A stretch of 64,000 nt of DNA, from the NCBI GenBank assembly GCA_020403455.1, contig JADBXP010000010.1, forward strand, positions 124,001 to 188,000, written 5' to 3'. Below are positions 43,732 to 51,578 of this stretch, piece by piece. Made by a program: the position numbers and the translations under genes. The first letter of the stretch is position 1, and the number at the start of each line of letters is the position of its first letter. The notes below the pieces were generated by a model. The model was not told the origin of the DNA and did no database searches. It saw only the letters and a program-made list of their open reading frames with translations. This DNA is from Chitinophagaceae bacterium (GTDB taxonomy: Bacteria > Bacteroidota > Bacteroidia > Chitinophagales > Chitinophagaceae).

Positions 43732-44463
43732 ATGGCCATCAAAACAATCATAATCGATGATGAGCGATTAGCCCGCAATGAGCTAAAAAAATTATTGTTG
43801 ACTCATGCTGAGATAGAAGTGGTAGATGAAGCGACCAATGCAGACGAGGGCATCGAAAAAATTGAAGCCATTCATCCAGACTTAATTTTTCTGGACATCC
43901 AGATGCCCGGTAAAAACGGGTTTGACCTCCTATCTGAATTGGAGAAGCCCCCGCGCGTAATTTTCACTACGGCTTACGACGAATATGCTATCAAGGCTTT
44001 TGAGGTGAATGCACTTGATTATTTGCTCAAACCCATCGAACCCAAACGTTTGGGTGAAGCACTGCAAAAACTGCAGGCAGAAATGATCAAAGACAATCCC
44101 AATCTGGCACATGCCAATAGAGGACCGCTTACTGAAATCGATCAGGTTTTTGTAAAAGATGGTGAGCGGTGCTGGTTTGTAAAGTTGGGTGAAATAAGGC
44201 TTTTTGAAAGTGTGGGCAACTATGCTAAAGTATATTTTGGCACCAACAAACCCCTCATCTTGAAGTCACTCAATGCCCTGGAAGAGCGGTTAGATGACCG
44301 GATGTTTTTCAGAGCCAACCGCAAGCACATCATTAACCTGCGCTGGATTGAAAAAATCGAACCTTACTTCAATGGTGGGCTACTTGTGGAACTAAAGGGA
44401 GGAGAAAAAGTGGAAGTCAGCAGGCGTCAAACGGTTAAGTTCAAGGAAATGATGAGTCTTTGA
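43732..44463 (+). CDS. LytTR-family response regulator
   Basis: 243 residues: a receiver domain (phosphoacceptor Asp55 in DLIFLDIQMPGKNG, Lys in LLKPIEPKRL) joined to a LytTR DNA-binding domain (VFVKDGERCWFVKLGEIRLFES, then FFRANRKHIINLRWIEKIEP). Such regulators bind direct repeats upstream of target genes. It is the partner of the kinase encoded upstream. No obvious LytTR target repeat was seen in the window. Confidence 0.92.
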   Translation: MAIKTIIIDDERLARNELKKLLLTHAEIEVVDEATNADEGIEKIEAIHPDLIFLDIQMPGKNGFDLLSELEKPPRVIFTTAYDEYAIKAFEVNALDYLLKPIEPKRLGEALQKLQAEMIKDNPNLAHANRGPLTEIDQVFVKDGERCWFVKLGEIRLFESVGNYAKVYFGTNKPLILKSLNALEERLDDRMFFRANRKHIINLRWIEKIEPYFNGGLLVELKGGEKVEVSRRQTVKFKEMMSL

Positions 44464-44502
44464 TTCGTTGTTCCGCATCTCTTTTATCCCTAACTTCCCA
44501 TC

Positions 44503-45801
44503 ATGAGAAAACTCTTTTTATCAGCAGTTAGTCTGCTGTTGCTGGTCAATTTGCCGGCACAATCGAACGATCGTTATTTCAATGCAGCCGAAGTAGCCAG
44601 AATTGAGGGAATACTTGCTTCTGATGAAATGCAGGGCAGGCGAACCTTTACCCCGGGTATAGATAAGGCAGCGGCCTTCATAGCTGAAGAATTCCGATCT
44701 GCTAAATTAGCACCTTACCCGGGAACCAAAGACTATTTACAATCATTTGCGCTGCTGCGTCCACGCCTGATCAGCTTACAGGTTCAATTTAATGGAGAAC
44801 CTGCAGACACGAAAAATGTGATTGTATTTACTTCCAAAGACACATTGCTGGTCAACAACACTTCGGGTTATCGCCAGGTAAATATAGCTGCAGGAGATAA
44901 TTTCATGACAGTAGCCAGGAAGTATGTGGGTGCCAATGCTAATTATGTTGTTGTAGTTGATACAGCCCATGCCAGGATGTTTGGCAACCTGACCCGCCTC
45001 AAATCACAACAGTTTCAATCTGAATACAGTACCATCTTTGTTTTGTCTGCTTCTCTCCCGGCAAATTATTCGATTGAAGCAATTCATAGTTTCACCCGCC
45101 AGCCATTGTCTAACGTGGCGGCTTATATTCCCGGCAAAAGCCGGCCCGATGAATATGTTATTTTTTCTGCCCACTATGATCACCTGGGAATAATGAGTAA
45201 AGACAGGCAGGGCAATGTGCTGACCGATTCAATTTTCAATGGAGCCAATGATGATGCTGCAGGAACGACAGCTGTTATTATGCTGGCCAGATATTTTAAG
45301 GCACTGAATAACAATGCACGCTCTCTGATTTTTGTGGCTTTCACAGCGGAAGAAGTAGGAGGTTTTGGAGCCACTTATTTTTCAAGACAATTGTCCCCCG
45401 AAAAAGTAGTTGCCATGCTCAACATTGAAATGATTGGAACGGAAAGCAAGTGGGGCACCAATTCTGCCTACATCACCGGATATGAAAAATCCAGTCTGGG
45501 GACTATACTGCAACAGAATCTAACGGGTAGTGGGTTTAGTTTTTATCCCGACCCTTACACAGAGCAAAATTTATTTTACCGTTCCGACAATGCTACGCTG
45601 GCAAGACTGGGTGTGCCGGCTCATACCATTAGTACATCTAAGATGGACAATGAGCCGAATTATCACAAGGCAAGTGATGAAATTGGAACACTCGATCTCG
45701 AAAATATGGCACGCATCATTCGTTCGATTGCGATAAGTGCAGGAACTATTATCAGTGGAAAAGATACACCTTCACGGGTGGATACAGGTCAATTGCGTTA
45801 G
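44503..45801 (+). CDS. M28-family zinc metallopeptidase, exported
   Basis: 432 residues with signal peptide MRKLFLSAVSLLLLVNLPA. The M28 zinc ligands and catalytic residues are visible in order: VIFSAHYDHLGIM (His, then Asp), NGANDDAAGTTAVIM (bridging Asp), FTAEEVGGFGATYF (catalytic and metal Glu pair) and NIEMIGTESKWG. A last metal His is likely in NEPNYHKASDEIG. Between signal and catalytic domain lies a 150-residue region with a possible PA-like insert. It cleaves amino-terminal residues from peptides in the periplasm or outside. Confidence 0.88.
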   Translation: MRKLFLSAVSLLLLVNLPAQSNDRYFNAAEVARIEGILASDEMQGRRTFTPGIDKAAAFIAEEFRSAKLAPYPGTKDYLQSFALLRPRLISLQVQFNGEPADTKNVIVFTSKDTLLVNNTSGYRQVNIAAGDNFMTVARKYVGANANYVVVVDTAHARMFGNLTRLKSQQFQSEYSTIFVLSASLPANYSIEAIHSFTRQPLSNVAAYIPGKSRPDEYVIFSAHYDHLGIMSKDRQGNVLTDSIFNGANDDAAGTTAVIMLARYFKALNNNARSLIFVAFTAEEVGGFGATYFSRQLSPEKVVAMLNIEMIGTESKWGTNSAYITGYEKSSLGTILQQNLTGSGFSFYPDPYTEQNLFYRSDNATLARLGVPAHTISTSKMDNEPNYHKASDEIGTLDLENMARIIRSIAISAGTIISGKDTPSRVDTGQLR

Positions 45802-45819
45802 CGTATCAAAAGAGAGAGA

Positions 45820-46578
45820 TTATTTTAAGCGGACGGAAACGCCGTGAATAGCAGAGCTGATCTCAGCCATCAGAGATACGTCTTTTTCGATGGCATTACC
45901 AACCACGATCACATCTGCGCCTGCTTTACAATTGAGATATGCTTTTTCAGGGTCGGTAATTCCTCCTCCGATGATGAGAGGTATGGAAATTTGAGATGCT
46001 ACCTGTGCAATCATTGACTCGGTAATCGGCTTTCTTGCTCCGCTTCCGGCATCCATATAGATAAGCTTCAATCCGAGCATTTCTCCTGCCATAGCTGTAC
46101 ACATGGCTATATCATCTTTATCTGCGGGAATCGGATTGGCGTTGGAAATATAAGAGACTGTTGTTGGAGCTCCCCCATCAATCACCATATACCCCGTAGG
46201 TATGATCTCCAGTCCGCTTTTCTTCACAAAAGGTGCGCTGATTACATGCTGTCCGATCAACAATTCGGCATTGCGGCCTGAGATTAGGGATAAATAAAGC
46301 AAGGCATCTGCATAAGAGCTGATCTGGGAGGGTGATCCCGGAAACAGGGTTACGGGAATGGAACACTGGGTTTTTATTTGTTGGATACAACTATCCAGCC
46401 GATTTGAGATGACCAGGCTTCCCCCCACAAAAAAATGATCTACCCTGCAGGCAAGGGCTTTTTCGATGAGTCGGTCGAGGATTGCCTCATCTGCTTTGTC
46501 CGGATCGATCAATACAGCAAAAGACTTTTTCCCAGCCTGTCGATGGCTTGTCAGTAACTGGTAAATTCCTTTGTTCAT
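45820..46578 (-). CDS. geranylgeranylglyceryl phosphate synthase-like protein
   Basis: 252 residues forming a PcrB/GGGPS TIM barrel. Typical motifs are VLIDPDKADEAIL at the start (metal and phosphate), FVGGSLVISNRLD, TLFPGSPSQIS, PTGYMVIDGGAPTTV, YMDAGSGARKPI and PLIIGGGITDPEKA. Group II enzymes of this family from Bacteroidota, including Flavobacteria and Chitinophaga, have been shown to make the archaeal-type ether bond between glycerol 1-phosphate and an isoprenoid diphosphate. No glycerol 1-phosphate dehydrogenase is in the window. The biological use of the product in these bacteria is not settled. Confidence 0.88.
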   Translation of the reverse strand: MNKGIYQLLTSHRQAGKKSFAVLIDPDKADEAILDRLIEKALACRVDHFFVGGSLVISNRLDSCIQQIKTQCSIPVTLFPGSPSQISSYADALLYLSLISGRNAELLIGQHVISAPFVKKSGLEIIPTGYMVIDGGAPTTVSYISNANPIPADKDDIAMCTAMAGEMLGLKLIYMDAGSGARKPITESMIAQVASQISIPLIIGGGITDPEKAYLNCKAGADVIVVGNAIEKDVSLMAEISSAIHGVSVRLK

Positions 46579-46779
46579 GCAACTGTAAGATAGGTGTTAT
46601 TGCAAAAATGGGCAAAAAATCGCAATACCCGCCGATTGTACCTTGGTTTTTGAGCCCCGTGCCGGTCTTATGTTTAAGGAGAGGTCATTTTGCCGCCCAA
46701 ACGATAAAAAAAATCATTGCTGATGCTCTAAATTAATTACATTCATACTCGATTTTCAGCACATTAATTTTAGATTCAA

Positions 46780-48522
46780 ATGGGTGATTTTCAGATCAAA
46801 AAAGAGGTAAAAAAGTACGATGCGGTCATTGTAGGCTCAGGTGCCGGTGGCGGTATGGCTGCTTATGTATTGGCTAAGGCCGGGTTGAAAGTATGTTTAA
46901 TTGAGGCGGGTCCCAACTATGACCCTGCGATTCATTCTTCGCAGATGAAGAATCCGTGGGAATCCCCGCGTCGTGGCGCCAGTACAAAGTTTCGTCCCTT
47001 CGGAGATTTTGACGGATGTTTCTGGGGCTGGCAGATAGATGGGGAACCCTATACCATGAAAGAGGGGAGTGATAAATTTGATTGGTGGCGTGCCCGCATG
47101 GTGGGTGGTCGAACCAATCACTGGGGAAGGATATCTTTAAGATTTGGTCCAAAAGATTTTAAGCGTCGAAGCATTGATGGTTTGGGTGATGACTGGCCCA
47201 TAGGTTATGAGGATGTAAAGCCCTATTATGATAAAATTGATCAGCTGATTGGTGTTTTTGGTTCCAATGAGGGCTTGCCGAATGATCCCGATGGCATTTT
47301 TCTGCCGCCGCCCAAGCCCAGGCTGCATGAACTAATGATCAAGAAGACCGCTACGGGCATGGGTATTCCTGTGATTCCGTCCCGTCTGTCTATTTTAACC
47401 AAGCCCATCAACAACGAACGTGGTGCTTGTTTTTACTGTGCCCAGTGCAACAGAAGCTGTAAGGTATATGGAGACTTCTCATCCTCATCTGTGCTGGTTA
47501 AGCCGGCTGTATTGACCGGAAACATTGATCTGATCACAGATGCCATGGCAAGGGAAGTAATCACCAACAGTGAGGGTTTGGCTACAGGTGTATCTTTCAT
47601 CAAAAAAACCGATGGGGCAGAATACCAGGTTTCGGGTAGGGTGGTGATACTGGCTGCCAGTACCTGTGAGACAGCCCGTTTATTATTGAATTCTAAATCT
47701 GCACGTCATCCCAACGGATTAGCCAATGATAGCAATGTAGTGGGAAAATATCTGCATGACTCTACCGGTGCCGCGATAGGTGGTGTGCTGCCCCAGTTGT
47801 TTGGCAGAAAGCGCTACAATGAAGATGGTGTAGGTGGCATGCACGTATATACGCCCTGGTGGCTGGATAATAAAAAGCTGGATTTCCCCCGTGGCTATCA
47901 CATTGAGTATTGGGGCGGTATGTCGCAGCCGGCTTATGGTTTTGGTTTTGGCATGCAGGGTTTGAATGGGAAGTACCAGATTAATGGTAAAACCAAACCT
48001 GCAGGTGGTTATGGGGCATCCCTGAAGGAAGATGTTCGTTTCTTTTATGGCGCAGGTGTAGGTATGGCAGGAAGAGGGGAAGCCGTTCCGGATATAAAAA
48101 ACTATTGTGAGATCGATCCCAATGTGGTCGATAAATATGGTATTCCGGTGCTGCGGTTTCATACCAAACATTCTGATTATGAGATCAAGCAGGCGAAGCA
48201 CATGAAGGAAACCTTTAAGGAAATTTTACACAACATGGGTGCTGTGATTACTTGGGGAGGGGATGACAATGCGGAAAATAATTATGGACTCAGCAATCCG
48301 GGTAATATTATCCATGAAGCCGGTACAGTTCGGATGGGCGCTGACCGCAAAACATCTGCCTTGAATAAATGGAGTCAGGCGCACGATTGTAAAACGCTGT
48401 TCTGTGTAGATGGCAGTCAGTTTGTTTCACAGGCGGATAAGAACATTACCTGGACGATCCTGGCACTTTCCATGAGAACTTCCGAGTACATCATCGATGA
48501 AATGAAAAAACAAAATCTCTGA
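46780..48522 (+). CDS. GMC-family FAD oxidoreductase
   Basis: 580 residues. FAD-binding motif VIVGSGAGGGMAAYVLAKAG near residue 14, substrate/FAD region MVGGRTNHWGRISLRF near 107, a cysteine-rich insert CFYCAQCNRSCKVYGD near 211, and the C-terminal GMC motif HEAGTVRMG (about 510) with GSQFVSQADKNITWTILAL. It resembles the large subunits of membrane-bound gluconate and sugar dehydrogenases. The next gene encodes the matching small subunit type. No cytochrome subunit follows. Substrate unknown; a polyol, sugar or sugar acid is likely. Confidence 0.87.
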   Translation: MGDFQIKKEVKKYDAVIVGSGAGGGMAAYVLAKAGLKVCLIEAGPNYDPAIHSSQMKNPWESPRRGASTKFRPFGDFDGCFWGWQIDGEPYTMKEGSDKFDWWRARMVGGRTNHWGRISLRFGPKDFKRRSIDGLGDDWPIGYEDVKPYYDKIDQLIGVFGSNEGLPNDPDGIFLPPPKPRLHELMIKKTATGMGIPVIPSRLSILTKPINNERGACFYCAQCNRSCKVYGDFSSSSVLVKPAVLTGNIDLITDAMAREVITNSEGLATGVSFIKKTDGAEYQVSGRVVILAASTCETARLLLNSKSARHPNGLANDSNVVGKYLHDSTGAAIGGVLPQLFGRKRYNEDGVGGMHVYTPWWLDNKKLDFPRGYHIEYWGGMSQPAYGFGFGMQGLNGKYQINGKTKPAGGYGASLKEDVRFFYGAGVGMAGRGEAVPDIKNYCEIDPNVVDKYGIPVLRFHTKHSDYEIKQAKHMKETFKEILHNMGAVITWGGDDNAENNYGLSNPGNIIHEAGTVRMGADRKTSALNKWSQAHDCKTLFCVDGSQFVSQADKNITWTILALSMRTSEYIIDEMKKQNL

Positions 48523-48541
48523 TCTTTATTAATAGCTCATT

Positions 48542-49213
48542 ATGGACAGAAGGAAATCGATCAAGACCTTATTGATAGGCGCAGCCGGTACAGGTGTTCT
48601 CGTGGAAGCCTGTAAGGAAACCGGCAAAAAAGAAACCGGCGCACTCCCCGATGTGGCGGCCGTAGCCGATCGTATGCAGGAAGAAAAAGACTACCTGACA
48701 AAGATGGGTGCCGGTGAAACATTTTTCACGCCACATGAAATGAAGGTAATTACTTTGTTAAGTGACATCATTATTCCGGCAGATGCAGTAAGTGGCAGTG
48801 CTTCACAAGCGAAAGTGCCCGAATTCATTGAGTTCATTGTAAAAGATATGCCCGAGCACCAAACGCCTTTGCGCGGAGGCTTACGTTGGCTAGACATGTT
48901 GAGTGCGAAGCGTCATGAAAAATCTTTTGCCGATATCACCGATCAAGAACGGCTGGCATTGGTCGATCTGATTGCTTATCCGGAGAAAGCATCGCCCGAA
49001 ATGAAGCAGGGGGTATCTTTCTTTAATTTGATGCGCGATCTGGTGACAACAGGTTTTTATACCTCAGAAATGGGCGTAAAAGATCTGGACTACAAGGGCA
49101 ATGTACCCAATCAATGGAATGGTGTGCCCGATGATGTATTGAAGCAATATGGATACGCGTATTCTGAAAAGGAATTGAAGGAATGTATAAGCTACGAAAA
49201 GACTGCGGGGTAG
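48542..49213 (+). CDS. gluconate 2-dehydrogenase subunit 3 family protein
   Basis: 223 residues starting 19 bases after the GMC gene. The N terminus MDRRKSIKTLLIGAAGTG has an RR-K twin-arginine-like start and a possible lipobox LVEAC. The body has the subunit 3 pattern FFTPHEMKVITLLSDIIIPAD and YPEKASPEMKQGVSFFNLMR. In known gluconate dehydrogenases this small subunit guides the flavin subunit through the Tat pathway. The gene order supports a two-subunit enzyme. Confidence 0.85.
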   Translation: MDRRKSIKTLLIGAAGTGVLVEACKETGKKETGALPDVAAVADRMQEEKDYLTKMGAGETFFTPHEMKVITLLSDIIIPADAVSGSASQAKVPEFIEFIVKDMPEHQTPLRGGLRWLDMLSAKRHEKSFADITDQERLALVDLIAYPEKASPEMKQGVSFFNLMRDLVTTGFYTSEMGVKDLDYKGNVPNQWNGVPDDVLKQYGYAYSEKELKECISYEKTAG

Positions 49214-49228
49214 AGTTGCTGTAGGTTA

Positions 49229-51475
49229 TTACAATCCAAACCTGGCTTTTTGGGCGTTGAAGTTTTGTAAAACTTCCGCAGCAGAAAGGGATCTGTTATA
49301 AATTTTTGTATTAGCAATGTGCGCATCTATGCTCAAAACAGGCAAATTTATTGGCCTTGCTCCTATTACTAAACTATTCATCCCGATAGGTGTAGAAGTG
49401 TTGCTTCTAGCTATTCCCAATTGAGCAACTCCATTTAAGTAAAATTGGACATAAGTTGGAGAAACAGTAAAGCAAATATTACACCAGGTTCCAAAGTTTA
49501 CGGATGAAGTCATGAGGTTTGTTCCAAAAGGCACAACTAAAAAAACTCCCTCAATACTACATCTATTAAATGCAGTAGTTGCATTCTGTTGCATGTCAAT
49601 ATTAAATCCTGTATTAAAGTCATCGCCACCCCCAACCGCTCCGGCAAATCCTTTAAATCCTCCACTATTGCTTTGAACTTTGACGAACATTTGAATAGTA
49701 AAGGTATTTACTGCGGCTAAGTTGCCACAATTAACGTAATCATTTACCCCATCAAATACAATACTTCCCCCATCACTATTGTTGTAGGTTGGTCCATTGG
49801 TAAGTGTACCATTATTTCTATTTCCGCTGAGATCTGTCAAGGTAGTACCGGAGCCGGGATAGGAAGCAGTGACGCCTGCATCCAGCCAGAGCACTAAACC
49901 GTCAGTGACGATGCCTGATGAAATGGTTTTTACACCTCTTCCTCCTGCATTGGCAACGCGACTAATGTTGCCATTCGCAGCTTGGGTTCTTCCGGAACTG
50001 TTTGCAGCAACAGCAGCCGTATCATAAGCTCCTCCTTTCCAACCACTGCCGGTAGCCGCCGGCCAGCCGGATACATCAGATGAGCCACCGGAAGTAAGTG
50101 TACCATTGCCATGCGTTGCAGAAAAGGTTCTACCGGTTGGATTGCCAACGGTTACGACTCTTTCCCATAGATTGCCACCGAGATCCATATTGCCGTAATA
50201 ACCGGCTCCACTGCCACTTCGACCAGAGGAGCCTGTTGCGAAGATGCCATTTCTCACAGGCCCTGTGTTAAATGCATTGGTGAAAGCTATATTAGCCCCT
50301 GTATTAGAAGCGAGTTCATTGGTAAAACCTGGATTCGTTAAGCCGGTGAGAGCAGTGGCGGAAGCAGTTCCCCAGGGGTACTCACCCGATACCGGCAATT
50401 GATTACCTCGACAAGATTTTTCAAATTCCAGTTCTGTCATGGGTCGCAAACCTGCCCAATCGAGATAGGCGGTGAGATCATCCCAGGAGAGATAGTTACA
50501 GGCGATGTGTTGTCCGTCATCGGCTTCGTTGTAAATACCATCGTCATCCAAATTACAGGCATAGACAGCAGGGACAGTAGAAGCTGTACCGGGAGTTTGA
50601 ATATCAATGCCATTGCGGTTCAAGTTACCAGAAATTAATGCACCTGTACCGGCGGCACTGTTGGGTGGAGAAGATGCGGCTGTACGCGTAGCTTGTTGGG
50701 TATAAGTAAGTGTATTGAGGAAGTCTACATATTGTTGCTGACTGATCTCGTACTTCATGGAATAGAAGGCGTTGAACCCGGTGGGAAAGCCGGCAGCAAG
50801 TGAGGCGGTATTGGTTCCGGTAAGGTCAGTAGATGTATTGTTATAGGCAGCGATGCTGGTGGGTGAAGAGGAGCTACTGTTGCCCTGAATAGTGGGAAGG
50901 GAACCGGTGATGGTAAACGAAGAGGCAGTTCCTGAACTGGTTATATCATTGGCTCTTCTGAATTCTCCGTTATTGATGGCACCACTTCCCGCCTGGAAAC
51001 CGCCGACCTGGTTGTAGACCATCTCGATGGCGAAGACGCGGACAAAGATCCGGGCTTCATTAGCAACTCCATCAGTGCCATAGTTCCACTGTAGTTGGAT
51101 GCCGGAAGGATCAAAAGTGCTTGGTCCACCTGCAGCACTGCGATAGATGAAGATGCCGGTGGCATCGGTTTGGGTGGAGGCTGCAGCAACGGGTAGGGTA
51201 TGTCCGGAAGTGGCGAGGGTAGCGTGTTTCCATTCGCCGGTTGTTCCGACTCTATACTTGACAAATACCCAGGCAGCATCCCAGTTGAAGGGGGCGGAAG
51301 TAGTTCTCCAGGAATTGTCCCAATTGAGGTTAAAGTTAACCCGCACTGTTTTGGTGGAAGTATTGCGATTGGTGAGGGAGATATTGGAGACGACAATGTT
51401 GTTGGCCAATCCATGAAATGAAAGGCACACGCAAGCCAAAAGCCACAAAAACTTGATAGCAATACTGGATTTCAT
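49229..51475 (-). CDS. large secreted protein: FGE-like domain plus LamG-like C terminus (copy 1)
   Basis: 748 residues with a signal peptide (MKSSIAIKFLWLLACVCLSFHGLAN). Residues about 26-180 form a beta-rich domain (SWRTTSAPFNWDAAWVFV), 230-540 a formylglycine-enzyme/C-type-lectin-like fold (AFYSMKYEISQQQYVDFLN, RPMTELEFEKSCRG, GYYGNMDLGGNLWERV, GWKGGAYD), and 555-748 a LamG/concanavalin-like domain ending NFNAQKARFGL. The catalytic cysteines of true formylglycine enzymes are not seen in the GWKGGAYD region, so it is more likely a binding protein. A close paralogue lies immediately upstream. Likely role: surface adhesion or glycan binding; inference. Confidence 0.8.
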   Translation of the reverse strand: MKSSIAIKFLWLLACVCLSFHGLANNIVVSNISLTNRNTSTKTVRVNFNLNWDNSWRTTSAPFNWDAAWVFVKYRVGTTGEWKHATLATSGHTLPVAAASTQTDATGIFIYRSAAGGPSTFDPSGIQLQWNYGTDGVANEARIFVRVFAIEMVYNQVGGFQAGSGAINNGEFRRANDITSSGTASSFTITGSLPTIQGNSSSSSPTSIAAYNNTSTDLTGTNTASLAAGFPTGFNAFYSMKYEISQQQYVDFLNTLTYTQQATRTAASSPPNSAAGTGALISGNLNRNGIDIQTPGTASTVPAVYACNLDDDGIYNEADDGQHIACNYLSWDDLTAYLDWAGLRPMTELEFEKSCRGNQLPVSGEYPWGTASATALTGLTNPGFTNELASNTGANIAFTNAFNTGPVRNGIFATGSSGRSGSGAGYYGNMDLGGNLWERVVTVGNPTGRTFSATHGNGTLTSGGSSDVSGWPAATGSGWKGGAYDTAAVAANSSGRTQAANGNISRVANAGGRGVKTISSGIVTDGLVLWLDAGVTASYPGSGTTLTDLSGNRNNGTLTNGPTYNNSDGGSIVFDGVNDYVNCGNLAAVNTFTIQMFVKVQSNSGGFKGFAGAVGGGDDFNTGFNIDMQQNATTAFNRCSIEGVFLVVPFGTNLMTSSVNFGTWCNICFTVSPTYVQFYLNGVAQLGIARSNTSTPIGMNSLVIGARPINLPVLSIDAHIANTKIYNRSLSAAEVLQNFNAQKARFGL
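51195..51320 (-). repeat. near-identical block shared with 53551-53676
   Basis: This 126-base stretch of copy 1, within the N-terminal domain, differs from the matching block of copy 2 at only two positions that I can count, while flanking sequence differs much more. Other near-identical blocks lie in the FGE-like core (about 50405-50530 and 52765-52890). Confidence 0.75.
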
Positions 51476-51482
51476 AGATGAT

Positions 51483-51490
51483 CAAAAATA
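51483..51490 (-). promoter_or_regulatory. -7 box (TAnnTTTG) of copy 1
   Basis: Reads TATTTTTG on the minus strand and ends seven bases before the ATG at 51475. The paralogue has the same box at nearly the same distance. Confidence 0.5.
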
Positions 51491-51578
51491 ACAAAAAGTC
51501 ATAATCAGTTTCCTTGTTTAAAGTAGGATACGCAAATGATCAATGTCATTAATTGATTTTCAAGGAGATAAGAATTAT

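Noticed and set aside
46579-46779. Extension of a plus-strand frame (46482-46736) into the gap before the GMC gene
   Set aside because: It begins inside the GGGP synthase gene on the opposite strand and has no family resemblance.
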